The notes below the pieces were generated by a model. That model ran no database searches and had not been told where the DNA came from. It was given only the letters and a program-made list of their open reading frames with translations. Below, one piece after another: positions 45,099 to 53,244 of a DNA stretch of 64,000 nucleotides (its first letter is position 1; each line of letters starts with the position of its first letter). Made by a program: the position numbers and the translations under genes. Source of the DNA: Lachnospiraceae bacterium Zagget2 (GTDB taxonomy: Bacteria; Bacillota; Clostridia; Lachnospirales; Lachnospiraceae); the NCBI GenBank assembly GCA_001941045.1, contig MSHD01000023.1:78619-142618 (forward strand). The letters run 5' to 3'.

Positions 45099-45762
45099 GA
45101 CAAACCGGAGCACGCTTCTGAAGTCTATCCGTCAGCTGCAGGGCATCAACGAGGAATATGGGATTGCCTGGGAGTATGAGATGGAAACGGTATATGACGG
45201 CAATATCGCGATTTATGACAGCGCATCGGCGATCAATTCTTCAGATCCTGCAGATTATGACGCGGATGTGCAGATTCAGCCCGGTCTCTGGACCGACCGG
45301 CAGCGGGCACTTTATTCCGCCGGATATGGACAGCTGGGGAGTTTTCTCTATGCCTGGGACAGCGTCGTCGCCGTATCGCTGCTGGACGAGTCGGGCAGCA
45401 GCTGGTTGCTGCGGGACACGGACCCGAGTGCGGACATTCTGCTGGGCGGTCTTGAGGCCGGGGAGAATCAGGTGATTTTTGACCTGAGCACCGGCGTGCC
45501 GCTCTGCCTGACACTTTCACTCGATGAGGTGGAAATCGCGGACGCGGAGGAATTCTGCGGGAATATGCTTTCGGCTTACGGTCAGTTTGTCGGTGTCAGC
45601 TTTTCCGAGAGCATTGAACAGCGAGAGAATGTAGGAAAACAGTTACAGTATTACTATGTGCAGTCGGAGAGCACGGACGGCACGTTCCAGATAATGGGGG
45701 ACGTGTACTTTGACCTGGACAGCGATACGCTGTGGCTCTGCCTGTTCCTTGAGGAGACGTAA
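44965..45762 (+). CDS. Membrane-anchored protein of unknown function, probably N-terminally truncated
   Basis: This 265-residue ORF opens directly with a hydrophobic helix (MLTLGILALGVLLPRALIGV) and continues as an extracytoplasmic domain rich in Glu, Ser and Tyr. I recognise no family. There is no ribosome site before the ATG, which lies inside the kinase reading frame at a suspected deletion joint, so the authentic start is probably lost or lies in deleted DNA. Presumably the third gene of the two-component operon, where it may have been a signal-responsive membrane protein. A small terminator follows. Confidence 0.6.
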   Translation: MLTLGILALGVLLPRALIGVLRASYSCRIGAVAAAEVEVYSEEYETNRSTLLKSIRQLQGINEEYGIAWEYEMETVYDGNIAIYDSASAINSSDPADYDADVQIQPGLWTDRQRALYSAGYGQLGSFLYAWDSVVAVSLLDESGSSWLLRDTDPSADILLGGLEAGENQVIFDLSTGVPLCLTLSLDEVEIADAEEFCGNMLSAYGQFVGVSFSESIEQRENVGKQLQYYYVQSESTDGTFQIMGDVYFDLDSDTLWLCLFLEET

Positions 45763-45765
45763 AAG

Positions 45766-45785
45766 TCTGTGATGTCACAGATTTT
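45766..45785 (+). terminator. Short terminator after the collapsed operon
   Basis: TCTGTG, loop ATGT, CACAGA, then TTTT. The stem is short, so strength is uncertain. Confidence 0.5.
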
Positions 45786-45897
45786 ACTTGTTGCACACAG
45801 CTTTTTGCCGCGATGTTTCCCGAATTGCCTGATGTTCGATAAAATTTATCTGGTTGTGACAGTTTTGACACAACTTGTCCAGAGACAGGAGGCAAAG

Positions 45898-45940
45898 ACC
45901 TGCTATTCTGTAAGCAACAGTACAGAAAGCAGGTATTTTT
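45898..45940 (+). terminator. Hairpin with T run directly before the C39-type gene
   Basis: ACCTGCT-A-TTCTGT pairs with ACAGAA-AGCAGGT (one bulge), followed by ATTTTT and then at once by the ATG at 45941. It looks like an intrinsic terminator or attenuator. It would end any transcript from upstream and would also hide the translation start of the gene if that ATG is used. Confidence 0.65.
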
Positions 45941-46858
45941 ATGGAGCAGGAGAGCAGAGCATATGAGAAAAAACGCAGGAAGATTCGTCAGATGAGGCAG
46001 CAGCGAAGGAGAACGAAAAGAAAGCTCATGCTGGCCATGTTTTCCTTTGCCGTTCTGGTATTTTTCCTGGCAGGGAAAATGTTGTATGGTATCGGACAGG
46101 CGTTTGCCACGGAAAGCGGTATACCAAAGCGGACGGACGACGTTGACGGTTTTCCCGCAGAGACCAGATCGAACGATGCGGGGGCACTGGTACTGGATGA
46201 CGAACTGAGCGACGAGGAAAAAGAAAGCTATATTCAGGAGCATTCCTGGCTCTACACGGAGGATTTGCTGGAGCTTCTCGAAAAAAATGAGGAGACGCTG
46301 GATTACGTCTATTATTATCCGGAGTTATTTGGAGCGAAGCAGGAGATCGACCTTCGCGAGGAGGCGGAAGGCGAGACGCTTCCGCTGCTGTTGCAGTGGG
46401 ACGCGCGCTGGGGCTATGCCTCCGGCGACGGCCTGATCGGCTACACCGGCTGCGCGCCGACCTGCCTCTCCATGGTGGCGCTCTATCTGACGGGTGAGGC
46501 CGACTATACGCCCTTTTACATTGCAGAATATGCGGAGAAAAACGGCTACTATATCTCCGGCAACGGTACGGACTGGTCGCTGATCAACAGCGGTTGTCTG
46601 GCCTTTGGAATACAGTCGGAGGAGCAGCCGCTCGACGAGGACAGCATGAAGGCAGCGCTGGACGCGGGCCACCCGCTCGTCTGCTCCATGCGGGCAGGCG
46701 ATTTCACAGACCGGGGGCATTTCATCGTATTGACGGGATACACGGATGAGGGCTTCACCCTGAATGATCCGAACAGCGTGAAGAACAGCGGCCGCGTCTG
46801 GAGCTATGAGGAGCTGGCGTGGCAGATACGGAAGATCTGGAAGTTTTCGGCGGCCTGA
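45941..46858 (+). CDS. Membrane-anchored C39-like cysteine peptidase domain protein
   Basis: This protein of up to 305 residues has a strongly basic N-terminus, one transmembrane helix (about residues 30-50) and an extracytoplasmic papain-like domain of the C39_2 type. The catalytic Cys is in GYTGCAPTCLSM, the His in DRGHFIVLTGY and the third residue in TLNDPNS. The start is uncertain: ATG 45941 sits at the foot of a terminator-like hairpin with only a weak ribosome site, and ATG 45992 (MRQQRRRTKRK) is an alternative that keeps the membrane anchor. The substrate is unknown; related proteins cut secreted peptides or cell-wall proteins. Confidence 0.82.
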   Translation: MEQESRAYEKKRRKIRQMRQQRRRTKRKLMLAMFSFAVLVFFLAGKMLYGIGQAFATESGIPKRTDDVDGFPAETRSNDAGALVLDDELSDEEKESYIQEHSWLYTEDLLELLEKNEETLDYVYYYPELFGAKQEIDLREEAEGETLPLLLQWDARWGYASGDGLIGYTGCAPTCLSMVALYLTGEADYTPFYIAEYAEKNGYYISGNGTDWSLINSGCLAFGIQSEEQPLDEDSMKAALDAGHPLVCSMRAGDFTDRGHFIVLTGYTDEGFTLNDPNSVKNSGRVWSYEELAWQIRKIWKFSAA

Positions 46859-46878
46859 CAGTGAAGAGAGGGACCGCC

Positions 46879-46925
46879 TTAATTTACTTAAAAGTAATTT
46901 ACTTGAAAGTTAATTAAGAACTTTC
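46879..46925. repeat. Short tandem repeats upstream of the HipA-like gene
   Basis: The unit TAATTTACTTRAAAG occurs twice in a row and a third partial, partly inverted copy (TTAATTAAGAACTTTC) follows. Each unit holds the small palindrome ACTTRAAAGT. They lie just before the promoter at 46943 and may be an operator array. Confidence 0.55.
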
Positions 46926-46942
46926 AGAAGATGTCAAATGTC

Positions 46943-46971
46943 TTGCAATTTCAGTGCGGGTTTATTAGAAT
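46943..46971 (+). promoter_or_regulatory. Promoter of the HipA-like gene
   Basis: TTGCAA, 17 bases, TAGAAT, about 32 bases before the ATG. Confidence 0.55.
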
Positions 46972-47003
46972 AAACGAAAGAGAGGACGGATAGGAAGGAA
47001 GCT

Positions 47004-48164
47004 ATGAGTAATATTTACAGCCTGCGTATTTATGATACAGAACTGATGCGGTTTTCCATGGGGAAAAAGGGTTTGGCGGGGCTTGTTGTCGACATTCTTT
47101 CGATTCATGAGGAATTTTCACACCTTATGCCTCTTGATATGGAATGCACAAATGAGGGCGTTATTAAATGGCTGGAAAGGCGGGTTATCCCGAAAAACCG
47201 TACCTTTGTCGATGAAATCCTGAAGACTTTGGGACTTTCCCATAACGATACGAAAGGCATTATCGATGTTTGTAAGGGTCTGTCTCTCAATGACAGTTAC
47301 TGGATTGTGCCAGATGGCTTTGAGGGTACGTTCTCCCAGTATAATCTATATGAAAACCGCTTTTCTGAAATGCTGGCGTTGGTTGCATATACAGGTGCAG
47401 GGCAGAGCGGGCAGGCATTTACGACATCGCCGGAACTTACCACGAACGGTATGTTGCCGAAAGCATGGCGATTTTTAGAAGGCGATGGTATTTACCTTTA
47501 CAAAGGCGGAACTTCAGGGGCTTCTAATACGGGTCGGGAACCTTACTGTGAATATTATGCGTCACAGGTGGCGGAAGCGATGAAACTCAATGCCGTACAC
47601 TATGATATTGAAAACTGGAAAGGAATCACTGCTTCTAAATGCGCCTTGTTTACCAGTGTGGATGTGTCCTTTATTCCTGTTGGTCGGATTGTCCGTACAG
47701 GTGGTATACAGGCCTGCCTCGATTATTATGACAGGCTTGGCAGCGACTTTGCTGAGCAGATTCGCAGTATGCTTGTATTTGATGCTCTTATTTATAACGA
47801 GGATAGACACTTTGGCAATTTTGGCGTGCTGAGAGATAACCATACAGGCAGGATTATCGCCCCGGCCCCGATTTTTGATAATGGACTTTCCCTGTTCTGC
47901 TTTGCTGGCCGCGAGGATATTCCCAACCTTGCTGAGTATGCGAAAACCAGGACGACTCCTTACGGTGTAACTTATGAGGAGGTATGCATGGAAGTCATGG
48001 GTGCAAAACAAAAGGAACAGTTGCGCCGTGTATTGGATTTTCGCTTCAGGCGACATCCTTCTATCAATCTTCCGGAGGAGCATTTACAGGCGATTGAAAA
48101 AGTGATCAGAAGCCGTGTCCGTGAATTGTTGTCCATTCCCACGAATGAGGAGATGCTGCCGTGA
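47004..48164 (+). CDS. HipA-like kinase-fold protein
   Basis: This 386-residue protein has a C-terminal half like the HipA kinase catalytic core: YNEDRHFGNFGVLRD matches the catalytic loop (Asp and Asn) and APIFDNGLSLF the metal-binding DNG motif. YLYKGGTSGASNTGREP may be the nucleotide-binding part. The usual HipB antitoxin is not adjacent, but the N-terminal 120 residues are alpha-helical without the HipA N-domain pattern. The gene is more AT-rich than its neighbours, with tandem repeats before its promoter, which suggests acquisition. It could be a toxin-type Ser/Thr kinase or a domesticated regulator. Confidence 0.75.
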   Translation: MSNIYSLRIYDTELMRFSMGKKGLAGLVVDILSIHEEFSHLMPLDMECTNEGVIKWLERRVIPKNRTFVDEILKTLGLSHNDTKGIIDVCKGLSLNDSYWIVPDGFEGTFSQYNLYENRFSEMLALVAYTGAGQSGQAFTTSPELTTNGMLPKAWRFLEGDGIYLYKGGTSGASNTGREPYCEYYASQVAEAMKLNAVHYDIENWKGITASKCALFTSVDVSFIPVGRIVRTGGIQACLDYYDRLGSDFAEQIRSMLVFDALIYNEDRHFGNFGVLRDNHTGRIIAPAPIFDNGLSLFCFAGREDIPNLAEYAKTRTTPYGVTYEEVCMEVMGAKQKEQLRRVLDFRFRRHPSINLPEEHLQAIEKVIRSRVRELLSIPTNEEMLP

Positions 48165-48781
48165 GATACTATATCGCCGACCCGCATTTTTTCCATGAGG
48201 GCCTGAATACGAAGATGGATCGCCGGGGTTTCGCGGATGCGGAAGAGATGAATACTTACATGCTCCGAAAGTGGAATGAAAAGGTGAGTAAGAAAGACGA
48301 GGTGATTATCCTCGGCGATCTGTCATGGGGAAAGGCGGAGGAGACAAACGAACTCCTGGAAAAGATGCATGGGCGCCTTTTCCTGATACAGGGAAATCAT
48401 GACCGTTTTCTGCGGAATAAAGCCTATAACGCAGAGCGCTTCGAATGGATTCTGCCTTATAAGGAGATGCACGACAATGGGCGGAAGGTGGTGCTCTGCC
48501 ATTATCCGATTATGTGCTACAACGGGCAGTATCGTCTGACCAAAAAGGGAAATCCAAAAGTATATATGCTCTACGGGCATGTTCACGACACAATGGATCA
48601 GCGCCTGATCGAACAGTTTCAGGAGATCACGCGTTCCACGATCCATGAGGATCCGGACGGAGAGAAAAGACCGGTTCCGTCCAATATGATCAACTGCTTC
48701 TGCATGTATTCGGATTATACGCCGCTCACGCTGGACGAATGGATTGAGTGCGACCGCAGAAGGAGAGGCGCTGCTCCCTGA
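48161..48781 (+). CDS. Calcineurin-type metallophosphoesterase
   Basis: This 206-residue phosphoesterase has the metal motifs in order: IADPHFFHEG (D-x-H), VIILGDLSWG (GD), LIQGNHDRF (GNHD), VVLCHYPIMC (H) and LYGHVHDT (GHxH). The target is unknown; phage- and plasmid-borne relatives are common. It starts at GTG 48161 (GTGA overlap with the HipA-like stop), after GAGGAGA, so it is translationally coupled to that gene. It converges on the DtxR-type regulator. Confidence 0.9.
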   Translation: MRYYIADPHFFHEGLNTKMDRRGFADAEEMNTYMLRKWNEKVSKKDEVIILGDLSWGKAEETNELLEKMHGRLFLIQGNHDRFLRNKAYNAERFEWILPYKEMHDNGRKVVLCHYPIMCYNGQYRLTKKGNPKVYMLYGHVHDTMDQRLIEQFQEITRSTIHEDPDGEKRPVPSNMINCFCMYSDYTPLTLDEWIECDRRRRGAAP

Positions 48782-48782
48782 G

Positions 48783-49160
48783 TTAAGTGTTAATGAGGGA
48801 TGAACTGGTGAGCGCCTTGATCTTTTCAAAGCTCTCGTCGCTGATGACGTGCTCCATGCGGCACGCATCTTTTTTTGCCACCTCCTCACTGACGCCGATG
48901 GACATCAGAAACTGTGAGATGGTCAGGTGACGCTCATAGATCTTCAGCGCGATCGACAGGCCGGAGCCGGTAAGAATCAGGTTCCCATGGTCGTCAAGTG
49001 CGACGAAGCCATTTTCGCGCAGGCGCTTCATCGCGACGCTGATGCTGGGCTTGCTGTAGCCGAAATAATTCGCAACGTCGATGGAACGTACATTTCCAAG
49101 CTTTCTGGATAAGACCAGGATCGCTTCCAGATAATCTTCCGGGGATTCCTGCATTTTCAT
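48783..49160 (-). CDS. DtxR/MntR-family metal-dependent regulator
   Basis: This 125-residue repressor has a winged helix (SIDVANYFGYSKPSISVAMK) and a metal-binding dimerisation helix set: ESPEDYLEAI, YERHLTISQFL, CRMEHVIS. These give Asp, Glu and His ligands of the MntR type. The SH3-like C-terminal domain of DtxR is absent, as in MntR. It probably senses Mn(II) or Fe(II) and represses an importer; none is adjacent. GAGG precedes the ATG. Confidence 0.9.
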   Translation of the reverse strand: MKMQESPEDYLEAILVLSRKLGNVRSIDVANYFGYSKPSISVAMKRLRENGFVALDDHGNLILTGSGLSIALKIYERHLTISQFLMSIGVSEEVAKKDACRMEHVISDESFEKIKALTSSSLINT

Positions 49161-49312
49161 GGTATTTAACCTCTATCTTATAATTTAGAAAAGTCGATTG
49201 TTTCGTGGTTTTTTTAGTATACTATACGCCCTGAAAAAATGCAAATGAACTTCAAGCGGCTTAATACAGGACATGTTTTAAGGGAAAGATAAAGAGAAAG
49301 GGGAAATAATGC

Positions 49313-49351
49313 TTGATTTTCCCTTAAAATTAGTTATAATTTAAGGGAAAA
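49313..49351 (+). promoter_or_regulatory. fic promoter overlapped by a 12-bp palindromic operator
   Basis: TTGATT and TATAAT are separated by 16 bases. A perfect inverted repeat TTTTCCCTTAAA, 11 bases, TTTAAGGGAAAA covers the spacer and the -10 box, so a bound protein would block transcription. A further half site (TTTTAAGGGAAA) lies at 49275-49286. The same motif recurs at 50434-50460. Confidence 0.75.
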
Positions 49352-49363
49352 TGGAGGGAAAAG

Positions 49364-50410
49364 ATGAGAGAGTTCAATTATGAAAGTATTAAAGAGCGAA
49401 AGTGGGACTCAGAGATTCTGGGACTGATCGCAGCGATTTATAAAGAAGTCGGAAAGCAGGAATTATATCTGAAACAGCGTCCGGAAGAGCTGGAGAAACT
49501 GATCGAGATTGCGAAAATACAAAGCACGGAGGCATCGAATGCGATAGAAGGGATCGTCACAACAAGCACCAGAGTGAGGCAGCTTGTCGAAGAAAAAACC
49601 ACGCCGAAAAACAGAGACGAGCAGGAGATAGCAGGTTATCGTGATGTGCTGAATCTGATCCATGAAAGTTTTGATGTGATACCAATTACGAGAAATTACA
49701 TTTTGCAGATGCATAAAATCATGTACAGTCATATGAATAATCCTATGGCTGGAAAGACGAAAAATGTTCAGAACTATATCAGCGCCACCTGGCCGGATGG
49801 ACATGTAGAAACTTTGTTCACGCCGATGGCACCCTATGAGACTCCGGAAGCGCTTGACAGGATTTGTGAGGAGTATAATCGGGTGATTGGGAACGCGGCG
49901 ATAGAGCCGCTTCTTGTGATCCCTGTCTTTATTCATGATTTTCTGTGTATTCATCCGTTTAATGATGGAAATGGGAGAATGAGCCGGCTGCTGACAACCC
50001 TTCTGCTGTATCGAAACCAGTTTTATATAGGGAAATATATTTCCTTGGAAGCTAAAATTGCGAAGGATAAAGATTTATATTACGACGCTTTGCAGAGATC
50101 GCAGCATGGCTGGCATGAGGGACAGGAGGACGCAGAAGCTTTTATCAAGTATATTCTGGGTATTATATTATCTGCCTATCGGGATTTTGAAGACCGCTTT
50201 TCTCTTGTAGAGACAAAACTCCCTGCTATTGAAATGGTGCGAAGGGCGAGTACGTATAAGATCGGCAGATTCACAAAACAGGACATTCGGGAGCTCTGTC
50301 CCTCGCTTAGTGTCAGTTCGATTGAAGGTTCATTGCGCAAGCTGGTAGAATCCGGTGAACTGGCCCGTGAGGGGGTTGGAAAAGCGACTTTTTATTATCA
50401 TTTGAAGTAA
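49364..50410 (+). CDS. Fic-family AMP transferase with C-terminal winged helix
   Basis: This 348-residue protein has the Fic core motif FLCIHPFNDGNGRMSRLL (about residues 195-212), the inhibitory motif SNAIEG near residue 58 (class II, N-terminal) and ATWPDGHVETLF as the flap. The last 80 residues look like a winged helix: GRFTKQDIRELCPSLSVSSI then ESGELAREGVGKATFYY. Such Fic proteins AMPylate a target and often repress their own promoter; the palindrome over its promoter fits that. GGAGGGAAAAG precedes the ATG. Confidence 0.93.
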   Translation: MREFNYESIKERKWDSEILGLIAAIYKEVGKQELYLKQRPEELEKLIEIAKIQSTEASNAIEGIVTTSTRVRQLVEEKTTPKNRDEQEIAGYRDVLNLIHESFDVIPITRNYILQMHKIMYSHMNNPMAGKTKNVQNYISATWPDGHVETLFTPMAPYETPEALDRICEEYNRVIGNAAIEPLLVIPVFIHDFLCIHPFNDGNGRMSRLLTTLLLYRNQFYIGKYISLEAKIAKDKDLYYDALQRSQHGWHEGQEDAEAFIKYILGIILSAYRDFEDRFSLVETKLPAIEMVRRASTYKIGRFTKQDIRELCPSLSVSSIEGSLRKLVESGELAREGVGKATFYYHLK

Positions 50411-50433
50411 AATGCCCTTATTCTGAAATGATA

Positions 50434-50460
50434 CCCTTAAAATAATGGCTGTTTTAAGGG
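50434..50460. promoter_or_regulatory. Second TTAAGGG palindrome, before the VWA-MoxR operon
   Basis: CCCTTAAAA, 9 bases, TTTTAAGGG lies between fic and the VWA gene, matching the operator at 49317-49351. A loose half site (GCCCTTATT) is just upstream. The stretch from TTTTAAGGGAAAGA to the ATG is also similar to 49275-49310, about 35 bases. Confidence 0.65.
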
Positions 50461-50485
50461 AAAGAACAAAAAGAAAGGGAAAATC

Positions 50486-51793
50486 ATGGACAGCGATCAC
50501 ATCACCACTCTGGCCTCGGAAGCGCTGCGGCTGTCACAGCTCGCGCTGCGGGAGCAGCTGCCGCACTTCGGCGCGGCGCTGGCTGTTCCGAAGAACTGCT
50601 GGACGGATGGCGCCTCTGGCACGGACGGCGTGGATTTCTGGTGGAACCCGGGGGAGGTCTGCCGTCTTTTTGCAGAGGATTCGCGGCGACTGATGCGCGT
50701 GCAGCTGCATCTCGTTCTGCACGGGCTCTATCTGCACGCGTTCCGGGAGCCTGTGGGCGAAAGGCGGCTCTGGGCGCTGGCCTGTGATATTGCGACGGAA
50801 TACCGGATCGACCGTATGGCAGTGCCCGGCTTCACAAGACCCATTCCGGCGGCGCGGAGCCGCTGCTACCGGGAGCTTCGGGAGGCGCAGCTTCCCATCC
50901 GGGAGCAGGAGGTGGCCGGATGGCTGGCAGCACAGAAAGAAGAGCGTCTCCCGGAGTTGGAGCAGGCTTTTTGCCGGGATGATCACACACGCTGGGTGAG
51001 TCGGGAAGCGGACGATGAGGGGAATCCTGTGTACCGGGAGATCGGAGCGCCGGAGAATCTTCAGAGAAAGCTGACAGCAGTGCATCGCTGGCGGACGGTT
51101 TTTGAAAGTCTTCCGCAAAGTGAGCGGGAACATCGGCGGCAGGCAGGCGGAAGCGGCGGTGGACAAACGCAGGCGATCGTGCTCGAGGAACGGAAGAGTT
51201 ATGATTACCGGCGTTTCCTGAAGCGTTTTGCACAGGATGGCGAGGAGCGGAGTCTTGATCTTGACAGCTTCGACTACATTCCCTATGATTACAGTCGGAG
51301 TATGTACGAAAGGCTGGTATTTCTCGAGCCGCTGGAGTATCGGGAAGTCCGCAGGCTGCGGGAATTCGTCATCGCGATCGACACCTCCGGCTCCTGCTCG
51401 GGCGGGATAGTCAGACGCTTCCTTGAGGAAACCTGGGAGATTCTGCGGGAGAAGGAAAACTTCTTTGAGGAGATGAACGTCCACATCATCCAGTGCGACT
51501 GCCTGGTACAGGATCATGCGCGGATCACCTCGGAAAAGGAGTGGCGGGATTATCTGCGGAATATTGAGGTCAAAGGGCACGGCGATACGGATTTTACGCC
51601 GGTCTTCCGGCTGGTGGACTCGCTCGTGGAGTCGGGAGAGCTGAAGGATCTGCGGGGACTTCTTTATTTTACAGACGGGGACGGTGTCTATCCATCGGAG
51701 GCGCCGGCCTATGAGACTGCATTTGTATTTTTGAATCAGAAACTGAAAAAAGGGAAAACGCCGGACTGGGCCTGTGATCTGTGTCTGGAGTGA
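50486..51793 (+). CDS. VWA-like domain protein (DUF2201 type)
   Basis: This 435-residue cytoplasmic protein has an N-terminal metallopeptidase-like part (HLVLHGLYLHAF; the usual HExxH is degenerate) and a C-terminal VWA domain with a MIDAS-like motif FVIAIDTSGSCSGG. Paired with the MoxR-type ATPase encoded next (8-base gap), it forms the common ATPase-VWA pair thought to remodel or insert cofactors in protein complexes. The client is unknown. The operator-like palindrome before it links it to fic. Confidence 0.85.
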   Translation: MDSDHITTLASEALRLSQLALREQLPHFGAALAVPKNCWTDGASGTDGVDFWWNPGEVCRLFAEDSRRLMRVQLHLVLHGLYLHAFREPVGERRLWALACDIATEYRIDRMAVPGFTRPIPAARSRCYRELREAQLPIREQEVAGWLAAQKEERLPELEQAFCRDDHTRWVSREADDEGNPVYREIGAPENLQRKLTAVHRWRTVFESLPQSEREHRRQAGGSGGGQTQAIVLEERKSYDYRRFLKRFAQDGEERSLDLDSFDYIPYDYSRSMYERLVFLEPLEYREVRRLREFVIAIDTSGSCSGGIVRRFLEETWEILREKENFFEEMNVHIIQCDCLVQDHARITSEKEWRDYLRNIEVKGHGDTDFTPVFRLVDSLVESGELKDLRGLLYFTDGDGVYPSEAPAYETAFVFLNQKLKKGKTPDWACDLCLE

Positions 51794-51801
51794 GGTATTT
51801 T

Positions 51802-53244
51802 ATGAACATACAGGAAGCGCGTGAGGAGATCATAAGGAGTGTGAAAGCCTACACGGCCAGGGACGAGGAGGGGAGTCTTCGCGTCCCGCCTGAGCGGCAG
51901 CGCCCGCTTCTCATCATGGGACCGCCGGGCATCGGCAAGACGGCGATCGCCTGGCAGGCAGCCAGGCTCTGCGGTGTAGGAATTGTATCCTACGCGATGA
52001 CACACCACACCAGGCAGAGCGCGGTGGGGCTGCCGGAGCTTGTGAAACGGGAATTTGACGGAAAAGAGTACACGGCGACGGAGTATACGCTGAGTGAAAT
52101 CATTGCTTCGCTCTATGCTTATATGAAAGAGACGGGCTACCGCGAGGGAATCCTCTTTCTGGATGAGATCAACTGCGTCTCGGAGACGTTGATTCCGACG
52201 GTGCTGCAGCTTCTGCAGTTCAAGACCTTTGGCACGCATCCGGTCCCGGAGGGCTGGGTCATCGTCGCGGCCGGCAATCCGCCGGAATTCAACCGCTCCG
52301 CGCGTGAGCTCGATATGGCGGCGCTTGACCGCGTGCGGACGCTGGAGGTGGAGGCGGATTTTGGCGTCTGGAAGGACTATGCGCTGCCCGGCGGCGTGCA
52401 TCCGGCGATTCTCTCCTATCTGGAGATGAAGCCGGAGCAGTTCTACCGCGTGACGCTGACGCGGGAGAAATCAGAGTTCGTCACGGCCAGGGGCTGGGAG
52501 GACTTGTCGAGTGTATTGAAGGAATATGAGCGGCAGGGGCTTGCCGTCACGCATATATTTATGGAAGAGTTTCTGCGGAGCAGGGAGACGGCGGCGGATT
52601 TTGACGCCTACTACCGGCTGTACCTTCGTTGTCTGGGCACTTATCGGATCCCGGAGCTGCTGGACGGGCGGCTGACGCCGGAGGAGCTCTCTGTTCTGAA
52701 AGAAGAGCTGAAAAAGGCCGGGGCGGACGTACGCTGCATGTTTATTCAGCACCTGCTGGCGGCGGCCTCGCAGCGGCTGACAGTGTACGGAGAAAAGCAG
52801 CGAAGGCGGAAACGCCTGAAAGAAGTGTGGGAGCGCTGTGAATCCGGCAACCTGTCGCTGGAGGAATTCCTGCGGCAGCGCACTCATGAGCGGAAGGTCA
52901 GGAAAGAGTACGGGCTTCTGAAGGAGCAGGAGGAGCGCATCGAGCAGTGGGTCGATGGAAAGCTCAGTGAACTGTCGGAAAACACGGATGAAATCCTGTC
53001 AGGGGAAGAAGAGCCGGAACGGGAGCGCGGGGCTCTCTGCGGTTTCCTGAACCGGATGACAGACTTTGTGGCAGAGATGTTCGGTGAGGGAGAGGAGCTG
53101 GCCGACTGGCTGCTCGGTCTGCGGCGGCACGGCGATTTTGCGGGTCTTGGCTTCGACAGACCGGAATTTGCAGTACTGCAGGATATAAAAAGCATGGAGC
53201 TGAGGCTTAGAAAACAGATAGAAGAAGTGGAGGAGATTGTATGA
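51802..53244 (+). CDS. MoxR-type AAA+ ATPase
   Basis: This 480-residue ATPase has Walker A IMGPPGIGKTAIAW (about residue 48), Walker B GILFLDEINCVSETL, sensor 1 VIVAAGNPPEFNRS, and the arginine finger in ALDRVRTLEV. The rest is helical with a charged C-terminal half. It partners the VWA protein upstream in a remodelling complex. The start is ATG 51802 after GAGTGAGGT; its stop overlaps the phosphoesterase start by 4 bases. Confidence 0.9.
   Translation: MNIQEAREEIIRSVKAYTARDEEGSLRVPPERQRPLLIMGPPGIGKTAIAWQAARLCGVGIVSYAMTHHTRQSAVGLPELVKREFDGKEYTATEYTLSEIIASLYAYMKETGYREGILFLDEINCVSETLIPTVLQLLQFKTFGTHPVPEGWVIVAAGNPPEFNRSARELDMAALDRVRTLEVEADFGVWKDYALPGGVHPAILSYLEMKPEQFYRVTLTREKSEFVTARGWEDLSSVLKEYERQGLAVTHIFMEEFLRSRETAADFDAYYRLYLRCLGTYRIPELLDGRLTPEELSVLKEELKKAGADVRCMFIQHLLAAASQRLTVYGEKQRRRKRLKEVWERCESGNLSLEEFLRQRTHERKVRKEYGLLKEQEERIEQWVDGKLSELSENTDEILSGEEEPERERGALCGFLNRMTDFVAEMFGEGEELADWLLGLRRHGDFAGLGFDRPEFAVLQDIKSMELRLRKQIEEVEEIV

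Noticed and set aside
45769-45966. 65-residue plus-strand frame before the C39-type gene
   Set aside because: It runs across two hairpins, has no ribosome site and no protein-like pattern.
46879-46925. CRISPR-like array
   Set aside because: Only two and a half units of about 15 bases, directly adjacent without spacers.
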